A stretch of DNA of 64,000 bases from Clostridium sp. OF09-36. Its GTDB lineage: Bacteria > Bacillota > Clostridia > Lachnospirales > Lachnospiraceae. Every line of letters begins with the position of its first letter. Position 1 is the stretch's first letter. A model generated the notes under the pieces. It saw only the letters and a program-made list of their open reading frames with translations, did no database searches and was not told where the DNA came from. This document shows positions 28,276-36,880 of this stretch, piece after piece. The DNA lies in the NCBI RefSeq assembly GCF_003481985.1, contig NZ_QUMD01000016.1, positions 7,311 through 71,310 of the forward strand, in the 5' to 3' direction. A program made the position numbers and the translations under genes.

Positions 28276-29490
28276 TTAATCCTGCTTTTCTTCTGCCGTC
28301 CGCAAAAGTCCGATCTGAATGGTTACGCAGGCTGCGATCACCAAAAAGAACGGATACACGGAATACGGGAAAATGGAAAGCGGGGAGATCTTCGCCATTT
28401 CCGATGTGATCAGCATACCGCCGTCGTGCGGCATAACCGCCAGAAACGCGCAGGCAAAAATATCAACCAGACTCGCCAGGCGCTTCGGCGCGATCTTAAA
28501 TTTGGAACCAATCTCCTTCGCGATCGGACAGCTGACGATAATCGCGATCGTGTTATTGACCAGTGCCGCAGAAAGAATACCGGACAAGAAGCCAATGCCA
28601 TATTCCGCCTGTTTGCGGTTTTTCATGTGTTTGGTAATGGTATCGATCATCCACTCGATGCCGCCGTAGTAACGCACCAGCGCAATGATTCCGGATACTA
28701 AAATTGCCACGATGCTGATGCTGAACATATCGGCCATGCCATCGCCTACTGCCATGGCAATGTCAAAAAATCCTGCAGTTCCCTGAAGCAGACCAACCAC
28801 AAAGGTCATAAGGATTCCAATAAATAACACGATTACAACGTTGATTCCCATCAGTGCGGAAGCAAGCACCACCAGATACGGCAAAATCTGGAAAATGTCG
28901 TAAGCACCGGCTTCGATATTTCCGCCTCCCACACCACCTGCCACTGCATAAAAGATGATCGAAGCAATTGCAGCAGGCAATGCAATAAAGAAGTTCATGC
29001 AGAACTTATCCTTCATCTGGGAACCGCAACCTTCTGCTGCTGCAATCGTCGTGTCAGAGATTATGGAAAGGTTATCTCCGAAGTAAGAACCGCCGATGAC
29101 TGCCGCACAGACGATTGCCGGGTTCAGTCCTGCTCCTTCTGCAACACCAATGGCAACCGGTGCCATGGCTGCAATGGTTCCCATGGATGTTCCGATCGAG
29201 GTGGAGATAAAGCAGCACATCAGAAACACGCCCGGAACCAGAAAGCGCACCGGAATGTAATGTAGGCACAGATTGATGACGGAAGATTTTCCGCCAATGG
29301 CTGCTGCCCCGCCCTGGAAGCCGCCTGCCATCAGATAGATCAGCACGATCATCATAACGCCGCTTCTTCCCATTCCTTCGGTCAGAATGTCAATCTTTTC
29401 TGATACCTTCACATCACGCGCCAGAAGAAGTGCAGACGCGATTCCGACAAACAATGCCACATGGCGCGGGAAATAGCCAAACGGGGGTTC
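28276..29490 (-). pseudogene. nhaC: NhaC-family Na+/H+ antiporter, 3' part (split by transposon)
   Basis: 405 codons including the stop of an NhaC-type antiporter (GGSYFGDNLSIISDTTIAAA; ILSAALVNNTIAIIVSCPIA). The missing 42 N-terminal codons lie at 36728-36853, on the other side of the inserted element. The two parts join in frame at ...SPVSLS|EPPFGYFPRH. The reading frame stays open for a few codons into the transposon end, so a truncated product could in principle be made from a GTG or ATG there. In the intact gene it followed the malY/patB gene in one operon. Confidence 0.88.
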
Positions 29491-29519
29491 ACTTAGATAA
29501 AGATACCACATCAATCCCA

Positions 29520-30180
29520 CGCTGACTTTTGCTCAACCGATACAGCCGGAGGGCTGGATAACAAGAAAAGGCGGTATGCGCCCCGTGGAGGGGTAGCGTA
29601 CCGCCTTTTCTTGTGGGGGTTTCCAAAGGGGGCAACGCCCCCTTTTGGCACACGACTTTGCGAAGCAAAGTGTAGTGTGTTATACGCTCTGTCGGCGTTG
29701 CCGTGAAAATGCCGTTGCCGCCGGGGAGGGCAAGGGCATTTGAAGCGGCAGGAAAACAGGGCTGTGCTTGCGTGGCGTAGAGCCGTAAGCACAGGTCTGG
29801 TTTCAACAGCAGACTGGGCGTATATGAAAGCCCCCGTCCCTCGTCCTACGCTCCGACTTGTGGACAAAGTGTCCCGAAGTTGTGACCACACTCCCGGAAA
29901 AGTAGCAGGACAGCGGGCAACTGTCAAGGCTGAAATGAACGGATTTACACCCGGCCTTGACCGCCGCCCGCCGTCCCGCTAAATGGGTGGACAAGGCGGC
30001 CAATCCCCCAAAGTGCTTGGCCGCCTCTTTCTGATTTTGGAGCGTTTCTTTTCTAAAAATTGAAATGGGCGGGAAGCCATTTTAGGGCTTTCCCGCCTTG
30101 ATTGCCCATCAGCAAAGACAGGCGGGACTGTCAACGGCGGCGCATGAAATGCGCCGTTCATCTTGACCGTTGACTGGATC
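29520..30180. other. Hairpin-rich non-coding left end of the transposon with putative oriT
   Basis: No credible gene. At least five strong inverted repeats: 29562-29613 (15-bp arms, CAAGAAAAGGCGGTA), 29622-29647 (GGGGGC/GCCCCC), 29649-29680 (ACTTTGC-GAA-GCAAAGT inside CACAC/GTGTG, an oriT-like design), about 29994-30026 (GGCGGCCAA/TTGGCCGCC) and about 30064-30096. A copy of the 25-bp repeat also found at 32543-32567 lies at 29856-29880. Confidence 0.55.
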
Positions 30181-30211
30181 GGCTGGCTTTGCTATTTGCT
30201 TGTATCAAGTA

Positions 30212-30841
30212 TTAGCTTTTTGTTGAAGCAAGACTTTTGGCTAAATCAAAAGGCGTACAGAATGATTTTTGAGCATTCACTCTATTTCCAGCACCCCATT
30301 TTGCTAATCCAAAGTTTACATTTGCATGTTTAGCGCACTGCATGTCGTAGATACTATCGCCAATGTACAGTAACTCATTTGCTTGACATTTTGTCCATTC
30401 CATGTATTTCAACAGCGGGTCTGGTTCTGGTTTGTGTTGTAGCGTATCATCAGCACAGACTACGGTTTCAAAGTAAGATGATATATCAAATTTCTGAAAA
30501 TCGCTTCTAAATTCTTCATGGGTTTTAGAGGTAACAATGCCTATGCCTAATTTTAATTCCGAAATAGCCTCAAGCAATTCCTTTATTCCGTGAAATACAG
30601 TAATTGTGTCCCTGTATTTTTCCATGTTCTTGTCCCACATGGATAGTGCTGACGCTATGTCGCTCACTCCCAAACGCTGCAAAGCATTTTCGCCGGTGAT
30701 TCCTAAAGCAAATGTTAATTCTTTATCGGAGATTATCTTTCCGTTTATTGCTCTTATAGTATCTTGCAAAGAATGAATGACGGCATATTCTGTATCAATC
30801 AGAGTTCCGTCTACATCAAAAACAATCTGCTTATAACCCAT
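30212..30841 (-). CDS. HAD-family phosphatase (transposon cargo)
   Basis: 209 residues: DVDGTLIDTE (nucleophile and acid/base aspartates), a helical cap, GIVTSKTHEEF (motif II), KPEPDP (motif III lysine) and GDSIYDMQCAKHAN (motif IV). It resembles phosphoglycolate-phosphatase-type HADs; the substrate is unknown. Lower in GC than the surrounding transposon backbone, as is the next gene, suggesting that the pair was acquired together. It follows the NUDIX gene by 26 bp. Confidence 0.85.
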   Translation of the reverse strand: MGYKQIVFDVDGTLIDTEYAVIHSLQDTIRAINGKIISDKELTFALGITGENALQRLGVSDIASALSMWDKNMEKYRDTITVFHGIKELLEAISELKLGIGIVTSKTHEEFRSDFQKFDISSYFETVVCADDTLQHKPEPDPLLKYMEWTKCQANELLYIGDSIYDMQCAKHANVNFGLAKWGAGNRVNAQKSFCTPFDLAKSLASTKS

Positions 30842-30867
30842 AGAATTGTTCCTCCTTTTCCCTCGGT

Positions 30868-31482
30868 CTAATCAAAAAGAGTTGACCAGTTTTTGGTTCG
30901 ATATGCTTCAAAACACATTTTTACTTGCTCTTCATTATTCTTTTCTGTGGCTAGTTCCGGCAGTTCATTTTCTGAAAAATATGCAAAGCCCGTAGTTTCT
31001 ATATTTTTTTTGAACGCACCTCCGATAATGGTGCAAAGTACAAATATTTTACATACGCCATAAGCATATACTGGAAAGTTATGTTTAGAGCGGTCTTGAA
31101 TTGCAATCACTTTATCAGCAGTTACATCTAAACCCGCTTCTTCTTTGACTTCCTTAATAGTATTTTCTTTGACAGACACATTTACATCAACCCACCCCCC
31201 GGGAAGTGACCATTTTCCGCTATTTTCTTTAACAAGAAGAATTTTTCCATTTTGAAAAATAGCGGCTCTGGTATCAAGTTTTGGCGTCTGGTATCCTGTT
31301 TCATTACAGAAAAGGTCTTTCACTTTTTGAACGGGTATATCTGTCTTATATGCCATTATCTCAGCAGAAATTTCCCGTATTCTTTCATAGCGTTCTCTAT
31401 CAAAAATATCTTTCCCATAGGTCAATCCTGCTTGTGCAAGACTCTGTAATTCTATTGCCCATTCAAGCCATTGTTCTTTCAT
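30868..31482 (-). CDS. NUDIX hydrolase with Nudix_N domain (transposon cargo)
   Basis: 204 residues: an N-terminal helical NUDIX_N domain (about 1-60) and the Nudix box GWVDVNVSVKENTIKEVKEEAG, matching G-x5-E-x7-REUXEEXGU except for deviations (VKEEAG in place of REUxEE). It hydrolyses nucleoside diphosphates linked to another group, as in ADP-ribose or sugar-nucleotide pyrophosphatases of this subgroup. Cotranscribed with the HAD gene; a NUDIX plus HAD pair could dispose of or salvage a modified nucleotide. AT-rich cargo. Confidence 0.85.
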   Translation of the reverse strand: MKEQWLEWAIELQSLAQAGLTYGKDIFDRERYERIREISAEIMAYKTDIPVQKVKDLFCNETGYQTPKLDTRAAIFQNGKILLVKENSGKWSLPGGWVDVNVSVKENTIKEVKEEAGLDVTADKVIAIQDRSKHNFPVYAYGVCKIFVLCTIIGGAFKKNIETTGFAYFSENELPELATEKNNEEQVKMCFEAYRTKNWSTLFD

Positions 31483-31523
31483 GGTTATCCTCCCCTGCTA
31501 CTGTGATTTTCTTTGACAAAATA

Positions 31524-32324
31524 TCAGTCATTTTTTTGCTCCATCACTTTCTTTAACAACTTTTGAAACAAGTCGGAAGTTTCTTCATCCATCGGTGCAA
31601 GCTGGCCGATCTGTCCGGTTATCATCGCCGTTACATCATCAATGGAAAGCGGGTTTTGTTTCTGCTCCGCCAGTGCGTCCTGCATGGCTTGGAACATAGT
31701 GGCGGTCACAGCTTCTCCCGGCTGTTCCCCGTTGTCAATGTCTTTCTTAATATCCCGCAGGATAGCGAGGAACACATTTTTGATTTTCTCAATCTCTGCT
31801 TCATGTTCCCCCATCTTTTGGGCGTTCAAAAGCTGTAAATCCTGCTTTGCTTCCGCCCGGTGTTCCGGGTATTCTTTCATCAGGTCGGACAGGGAAGCCG
31901 TTGCTATCTCGATAAGCTGGTTTCTTGCTGTTATGCCCTTTGCCGCCGTGTCCTGAAAATAAATCCGTATCAAATCTATCAGCTTGGAAAAATTCCTGTG
32001 TTCCAACAGGCGATTGAGGATTTGCACATCAACAGCACCCGTCACAAGCCCCCTCACGGCTCCCTCTGACAAGCCTAATTCAGAAATATCGTAGCTTTTA
32101 CGGACGCTCACGGTAGACAAGCCCAGTATGTAGTCTGTCGATACCTTAAATTCCTTTGCCACACCTATGAGAATATCACTGCTGACCGTTCTTGTTTCGC
32201 CGCTGACAATGCGGCTCAACTGGGAAGCGGAAACGCCTATCTTCTCCGCAAGTTCCTTTTGTGTGATGTGATTCCCGTTGCATAAATCGGAAATCCGCTG
32301 TCCGGGTGTTCCGGGTAAAGCCAT
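31524..32324 (-). CDS. Xre-type transcriptional regulator (transposon)
   Basis: 266 residues: an N-terminal Cro/C1 helix-turn-helix (HITQKELAEKIGVSASQLSRIVSGETRT) and a long helical C-terminus typical of regulators on clostridial mobilizable elements. The start follows GGAGG with 9 nt spacing (MALPGTPGQRI). It faces away from the mobilization genes; the 330-bp gap to the cysteine-rich VLP gene contains an 11-3-11 inverted repeat that it may bind. Confidence 0.85.
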   Translation of the reverse strand: MALPGTPGQRISDLCNGNHITQKELAEKIGVSASQLSRIVSGETRTVSSDILIGVAKEFKVSTDYILGLSTVSVRKSYDISELGLSEGAVRGLVTGAVDVQILNRLLEHRNFSKLIDLIRIYFQDTAAKGITARNQLIEIATASLSDLMKEYPEHRAEAKQDLQLLNAQKMGEHEAEIEKIKNVFLAILRDIKKDIDNGEQPGEAVTATMFQAMQDALAEQKQNPLSIDDVTAMITGQIGQLAPMDEETSDLFQKLLKKVMEQKND

Positions 32325-32542
32325 AAATACGCACCTCCTCCGCATACTTCCATTATACAGAATGATTGCAAAAATGCAATTTCCAAAGTGTAAACTTCAT
32401 CAAAGTGCAATTCTCGCAATATTCCGGGAATTGCATTTTTTTCGTGTAGACTTAGGGTAGTTCATCGATGGACAGCACCTTGAAAACAGAATGACCGTCC
32501 GAAAAGGAATACCCCGGCCAGGGAAGCACCGCAAGGAGCCGG

Positions 32543-32567
32543 ACTTCGGGACAAAATGTCCCGAAGT
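32543..32567. promoter_or_regulatory. 25-bp inverted repeat (ACTTCGGGACA, 11-3-11)
   Basis: Perfect inverted repeat ACTTCGGGACA-AAA-TGTCCCGAAGT in the leader of the mobilization genes. A variant with two mismatched pairs is at 29856-29880 in the transposon's left end. It may be an operator of the Xre protein or part of the transfer or replication origin. Confidence 0.5.
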
Positions 32568-32659
32568 TGTGGGGAGCGTGCCAATGCCGGAACACGCCGC
32601 AGAAATGGGGCAGGAAGCCTTTTCGGGAAGAACGGCAAAAGCGAAAAATGGAGGGACGC

Positions 32660-33072
32660 ATGATAGAAAATCCATACAAACGCTTGCCGCCGCTGGAACG
32701 CAGACCGGACGGTTCCCTTTACCGCATGACCCCGGCGCAGAGGAAACGGGCAACTGCCTCATTCGCCGGGAATGCTGCAACTGTGAGGGTGGTAACTGTA
32801 TCGCCCTTGACGATGGGGACACCTGCACCTGCCCGCAGACAGTTTCTTTCTCGGTCTGCTGTAAGTGGTTCCGCTGGGCGGTCTTGCCGCTGGACGGGAC
32901 GCTGGAAGCGGAGATTTTCCGGGATAAGGACATGAAACGCTGTGCGGTCTGCGGGGCTGCTTTCGTCCCACGCTCCAACCGGGGGAAATACTGCCCGGAC
33001 TGCACCGCCAAAGTTCACAGGCGGCAGAAAACAGAAAGTGAACGGAAAAGGAGGTCTGCTGTGGACAGTTAG
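32660..33072 (+). CDS. Cysteine-rich VLP protein (transposon); apparent -1 frameshift
   Basis: A small zinc-finger-like protein found on Tn4451-type and related elements. The first frame gives MIENPYKRLPPLERRPDG and the second gives LIRRECCNCEGGNCIALDDG, then FSVCCKWFRWAVLP and a C-terminal CxxC...CxxC pair (CAVCGAAF, CPDCTAKVH). Joining them needs one base, probably a C, near 32758. Restored length 137 residues. Function unknown; the four-cysteine tail suggests metal binding. Confidence 0.75.
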
Positions 33073-33183
33073 GAGCGGAAAAAGCCTTGATTTATCAGGC
33101 TTCGCAAGCCCCAAACCGGGGCAGGTGGTATAAAATATCGCCCGCCCTGGAAAACGGGCTTCTAACCGTCCACAAAACGAACT

Positions 33184-33660
33184 ATGACAAATACGATTTA
33201 CATTCACCAGCCGGAACAGGCGTTCAGCTTCACCCGGCTCCCGAATTTCCTCTTTGAAGCCCCTACATTCAAGCCCCTGTCCAGCGAGGCAAAGGTTCTG
33301 TACGCCTTTATCCTGCGCCGGACAGAGTTATCCCGCAAGAATGGGTGGGCGGACGAGTACGGGCGGATTTATCTGTACTATCCCATCTGCGAGGTGGTTG
33401 ACCTACTCCACTGTGGGCGGCAAAAAGCGGTAAACACCTGCGGGAACTGCAATATGCCGGACTGGTGGAAATCCAGAAACAGGGCTGTGGAAAACCCAAC
33501 CGCATTTTCCCAAAATCCTATGAAGCGGTTCCAAACACCGACTTCAAGAAATCCCGTTCTGGTACGCCGGAGGGCTGAAAACCGTACCCATGAAGTACGG
33601 AAATCACTCCTGAGAAGTACGAAAACCGGACGGTATATAGAAATACAAAGATTAAAATGA
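33184..33660 (+). CDS. Replication initiator RepA-like N-terminal domain, frameshifted
   Basis: Opens with YIHQPEQAFSFTRLPNFLFE and KVLYAFILRRTELSRKNGW, the RepA N-terminal winged-helix domain of replication initiators found on plasmids and mobilizable elements. After RQKAVNT the expected LRELQYAGLVEIQKQGCG lies in the next frame, so one base (a C) is missing near 33439. In that frame it stops at 33578; further breaks follow. The C-terminal domain is absent or scrambled, so it may be non-functional even after correction. Confidence 0.65.
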   Translation: MTNTIYIHQPEQAFSFTRLPNFLFEAPTFKPLSSEAKVLYAFILRRTELSRKNGWADEYGRIYLYYPICEVVDLLHCGRQKAVNTCGNCNMPDWWKSRNRAVENPTAFSQNPMKRFQTPTSRNPVLVRRRAENRTHEVRKSLLRSTKTGRYIEIQRLK

Positions 33661-33762
33661 TTTATTTATATCCATTCCATTCCTATCGTATCAGAGATAA
33701 TTCCGGCGGGATTTTCCTTGTGGACCCCCCCCGGATAGGAAAGGAATGGGGAAAGGAGCAGA

Positions 33763-34707
33763 ATGGCACAACACGCAATTTTGCGGTTTGAGAAGCACAA
33801 GGGCAACCCGGCAAGGCCGCTGGAAGCCCATCACGAAAGACAGAAAGAACAATACGCCAGTAACCCCGACATTGACACAAGCCGAAGCAAATACAATTTC
33901 CATATCGTCAAGCGGTCGGGACGCTATTACCACTTCATTCAGAGCCGTATCGAGCAGGCCGGATGCCGGACAAGGAAAGACAGTACACGGTTTGTCGATA
34001 CGCTGATAACCGCCAGCCCGGAGTTTTTCAAGGGGAAATCCCCAAAGGAGATACAGGCGTTCTTCCAAAGGGCGGCGGACTTCCTCATTGGCCGGGTAGG
34101 ACGGGAAAATATCGTGTCGGCGGTGGTACACATGGACGAGAAAACGCCCCACCTGCATTTGACCTTTGTTCCGCTGACAAAGGACAACCGCCTGTGTGCA
34201 AAGGAGATTATCGGCAACCGGGCAAACCTGACGAAGTGGCAGGACGATTTTCACGCCTATATGGTGGAGAAATATCCTGACTTGGAGCGTGGGGAAAGTG
34301 CCAGCAAGACAGGCCGGAAGCATATCCCCACCCGGCTTTTCAAACAGGCGGTTTCCCTCTCCAAACAGGCCAGAGCTATTGAAGCCGCCCTTGACGGCAT
34401 TAACCCATTGAACGCCGGAAAGAAAAAAGAGGAAGCCCTCTCCATGCTGAAAAAGTGGTTCCCGCAGATGGAGAACTTCTCCGGGCAACTGAAAAAGTAC
34501 AAGGTCACAATCAATGACCTGCTGGAAGAAAACAAAAAGCTGGAAGCAAGGGCAAAGGCCAGTGAGCAAGGCAAGATGAAAGACCGCATGGAACGGGCAA
34601 CGCTGGAAAGCGAATTACACAATCTCCGCAATTTCGTTGACCATATCCCGCCGGAAGTGCTGGCGCAGGTGAAACGGCAACAACGGTACACGACAAAGGA
34701 CAGGTGA
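33763..34707 (+). CDS. MobV-family relaxase (Mob/Pre)
   Basis: 314 residues: N-terminal MAQHAILRFEKHKG, and the catalytic metal-binding histidine triad HMDEKTPHLHLTFVPL at about residue 125, which is the HxDExTPHxH signature of plasmid recombination/mobilization enzymes. The C-terminus (about 200-290) is a coiled coil. It nicks oriT and pilots the strand, so the element should be mobilizable by a helper conjugative system; no type IV secretion genes are present here. Confidence 0.9.
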   Translation: MAQHAILRFEKHKGNPARPLEAHHERQKEQYASNPDIDTSRSKYNFHIVKRSGRYYHFIQSRIEQAGCRTRKDSTRFVDTLITASPEFFKGKSPKEIQAFFQRAADFLIGRVGRENIVSAVVHMDEKTPHLHLTFVPLTKDNRLCAKEIIGNRANLTKWQDDFHAYMVEKYPDLERGESASKTGRKHIPTRLFKQAVSLSKQARAIEAALDGINPLNAGKKKEEALSMLKKWFPQMENFSGQLKKYKVTINDLLEENKKLEARAKASEQGKMKDRMERATLESELHNLRNFVDHIPPEVLAQVKRQQRYTTKDR

Positions 34708-34779
34708 TAGATATAAGCAGAAATTTTCGCCGCCCCTGTGCGGCATTGTACCTTGAAAACTGAATATGGAGGACACTGG

Positions 34780-34974
34780 ATGGCAAAAAGCGAAAGCGAT
34801 ATTTTTACGCCCCGGACAGGGCAGGTCATACAAACAGAGAACGGCACGCAGTATTTTGTATGTGGGAACAACCGTATAAAAATCTCCGAACACTTCGCCG
34901 CAGGCGGGAAGCCCCTTGGTGATCTGATTGTAGATGTGGTGCGGCATACCGCAGAAAAAGCCGCTTCAACCTGA
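34780..34974 (+). CDS. tnpW: TnpW-family transposon protein
   Basis: 64 residues matching TnpW of Tn4451-type transposons (NGTQYFVCGNNRIKISEHF). Small, basic, of unknown function, and always near the large serine recombinase. The start is fixed by GGAGG 7 nt before the ATG. Confidence 0.8.
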   Translation: MAKSESDIFTPRTGQVIQTENGTQYFVCGNNRIKISEHFAAGGKPLGDLIVDVVRHTAEKAAST

Positions 34975-35074
34975 TAGCCCATCATTGATAACACGCCCAC
35001 GCTTATGATATAATTGCCATAGAGCAAAAGTATTGTAAGCGTGGGTTGTTTCTTTAGAAGGAGGATTTTTAACG

Positions 35075-36697
35075 GTGAAACAACCTTACAATACTACGAT
35101 TTACAACACGGCGCTTTATATGAGATTGAGCCGGGACGATGAACTGCAAGGAGAAAGCGGGAGTATTCAGACACAACGCATGATGCTCCGGCAATATGCC
35201 GCCGAGCATGGCCTGAATGTCATAGATGAATATATCGACGATGGATGGTCTGGAACGAACTTTGACAGGCCGGATTTTCAGAGAATGATTGATGACATTG
35301 AGGACGGGAAAATCAACTGCGTTGTTACGAAGGATTTATCCCGCTTAGGCAGAAACTACATTCTGACCGGCCAGTACACGGAAATCTACTTTCCCAGCAA
35401 AGGCGTCCGCTATATCGCTGTCAATGACAATGTGGACACCATCAACGGAGAGAATGAGCTTGCCCCATTCCTCAACATTCTGAATGAAATGCACGCCCGC
35501 CAGACCAGCAAAAAGGTAAAGGCGGCCATGCGGACACGGTTCGCAAATGGCGCACACTATGGAGCCTATGCTCCGCTTGGCTATGTCAAAGACCCAGATA
35601 AGAAAGGCCATCTTCTGATTGACCCGGAAACAAGGTGGATTATCGAAAAGATTTTTGACCTTGCCGTTCATGGCCGGGGAGCCGCCAGCATTACACGGAT
35701 TTTGGTCGAAGAAAAAGTACCTACTCCCGGCTGGCTGAATTTCCAGAGATACGGCACTTTCGCAAATATCTATGCCGGAGCGCCGGAGGAAAAAGCCTAT
35801 GCGTGGACGATAGCGCAGGTGAAAAGTATTCTGAAAGAGGAAACCTATATCGGACACAGCGTCCACAATAAGCAGACCAATATTTCATTCAAAAACAAGA
35901 AGAAAGTACGCAAGCCAAAAGAGGAATGGTATCGTGTGGAGAACACCCACGAAGCGATTATTTCCGAAGATGTGTTCCGTCAAGTACAGGAGCAGATTTG
36001 CAACAGGCGCAGACGGCAGAAGAACGGCACAACACAGATATTTTCCGGGCTGGTAAAATGTGCGGACTGCGGCTGGTCGCTGGCCTATGGTATGAACAGC
36101 CAGAACAAAAATCCCTATGCCCACTACCATTGTAGCAAGTACGGGCAAGGATTGCACCAGTGTTCCATGCACTATATCCGCTATGATGTGCTTTACGCCT
36201 ATGTCCTTTCCCGTCTGCAATACTGGTCTGTGCTGGCACAGCAGGATGGGGACAAACTTCTGAAACGGCTACTTAACGCCAGCGACAAGGAACGCAATAC
36301 TGCAAGGAAGCGGCAGACAGCCGAACTGAAAAAGGCGGAAAAGCGCAAAGCAGAAGTAGACACCCTGTTTGCAAAAATGTATGAGGACTGGTCTGCCGGA
36401 CGCATTACAGAATACAATTTCAATATGCTGTCCGAAAAGTATCAGGGCGAACAGCGAGAATTGGACGCAAAAATTGAACGGCTTCACGAAGCGATGGAGG
36501 TCGCCGCCCAGACAGCGGTTGACGCTGAAAAGTGGATAGGTCTGATGAAACAGTATGTCAATCCCACAGAATTGACGGCTGAACTTCTGAATACGCTGAT
36601 TGAAAAAATCCTTGTCCATGAAGCGGTCAAAAGTGAGGACGGAAGCCGGGAACAGGAAGTGGAAATCTTCTACCGCTTTATCGGCAAAATCGAATGA
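35075..36697 (+). CDS. Large serine recombinase (TndX/TnpX type)
   Basis: 540 residues. Resolvase domain with the nucleophile region ALYMRLSRDDE and the SIQTQRMML block, arginines in KDLSRLGRNY, then a recombinase domain (GYAPLGYVKD-like, VKSILKEETYIGHS), a zinc ribbon (CADCG...YHCSKY...CSMHYIRY), and a C-terminal coiled coil. It excises and inserts the element through a circular intermediate. It sits 30 bp from the right end, the usual place in this family. Confidence 0.93.
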   Translation: MKQPYNTTIYNTALYMRLSRDDELQGESGSIQTQRMMLRQYAAEHGLNVIDEYIDDGWSGTNFDRPDFQRMIDDIEDGKINCVVTKDLSRLGRNYILTGQYTEIYFPSKGVRYIAVNDNVDTINGENELAPFLNILNEMHARQTSKKVKAAMRTRFANGAHYGAYAPLGYVKDPDKKGHLLIDPETRWIIEKIFDLAVHGRGAASITRILVEEKVPTPGWLNFQRYGTFANIYAGAPEEKAYAWTIAQVKSILKEETYIGHSVHNKQTNISFKNKKKVRKPKEEWYRVENTHEAIISEDVFRQVQEQICNRRRRQKNGTTQIFSGLVKCADCGWSLAYGMNSQNKNPYAHYHCSKYGQGLHQCSMHYIRYDVLYAYVLSRLQYWSVLAQQDGDKLLKRLLNASDKERNTARKRQTAELKKAEKRKAEVDTLFAKMYEDWSAGRITEYNFNMLSEKYQGEQRELDAKIERLHEAMEVAAQTAVDAEKWIGLMKQYVNPTELTAELLNTLIEKILVHEAVKSEDGSREQEVEIFYRFIGKIE

Positions 36698-36727
36698 CAC
36701 ATCTTGAGATACCCAACAATATCTTTA

Positions 36728-36853
36728 ACTAAGGGAAACGGGACTCTCCCATCCTAAAATGGAAAACGTAATTCCACATCCAATGTAAGTGGCTAAAAAC
36801 AGCACAAGCGGAAGAAACGCCGCCGCGCCAAGATTCTTTTTCTTCTGTTCCAT
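36728..36853 (-). pseudogene. nhaC: NhaC-family antiporter, 5' part (split by transposon)
   Basis: 42 codons, MEQKKKNLGAAAFLPLVLFL and a first membrane span ending ESPVSLS, then the transposon end and an immediate stop. It begins 27 nt after the malY/patB stop, showing the original operon. The remaining 404 residues are at 28276-29490. Confidence 0.88.
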
Positions 36854-36880
36854 AACTAGTCTCTCTTTCTGTTTCTTTTA

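Larger units (their letters stand above)
29491..36730. mobile_element. Tn4451-like mobilizable transposon, about 7.24 kb
   Basis: The boundaries are fixed by the interrupted nhaC frame: ACT occurs at both ends (29491-29493 and 36728-36730) and once in the reconstructed target. Subterminal TAAAGATA repeats are inverted at the two ends. Contents: hairpin-rich oriT-like left end, HAD and NUDIX cargo, Xre regulator, cysteine-rich VLP protein, Rep, MobV relaxase, TnpW, and a large serine recombinase at the right end. Movement by a large serine recombinase fits the very short core at the ends. Confidence 0.88.
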
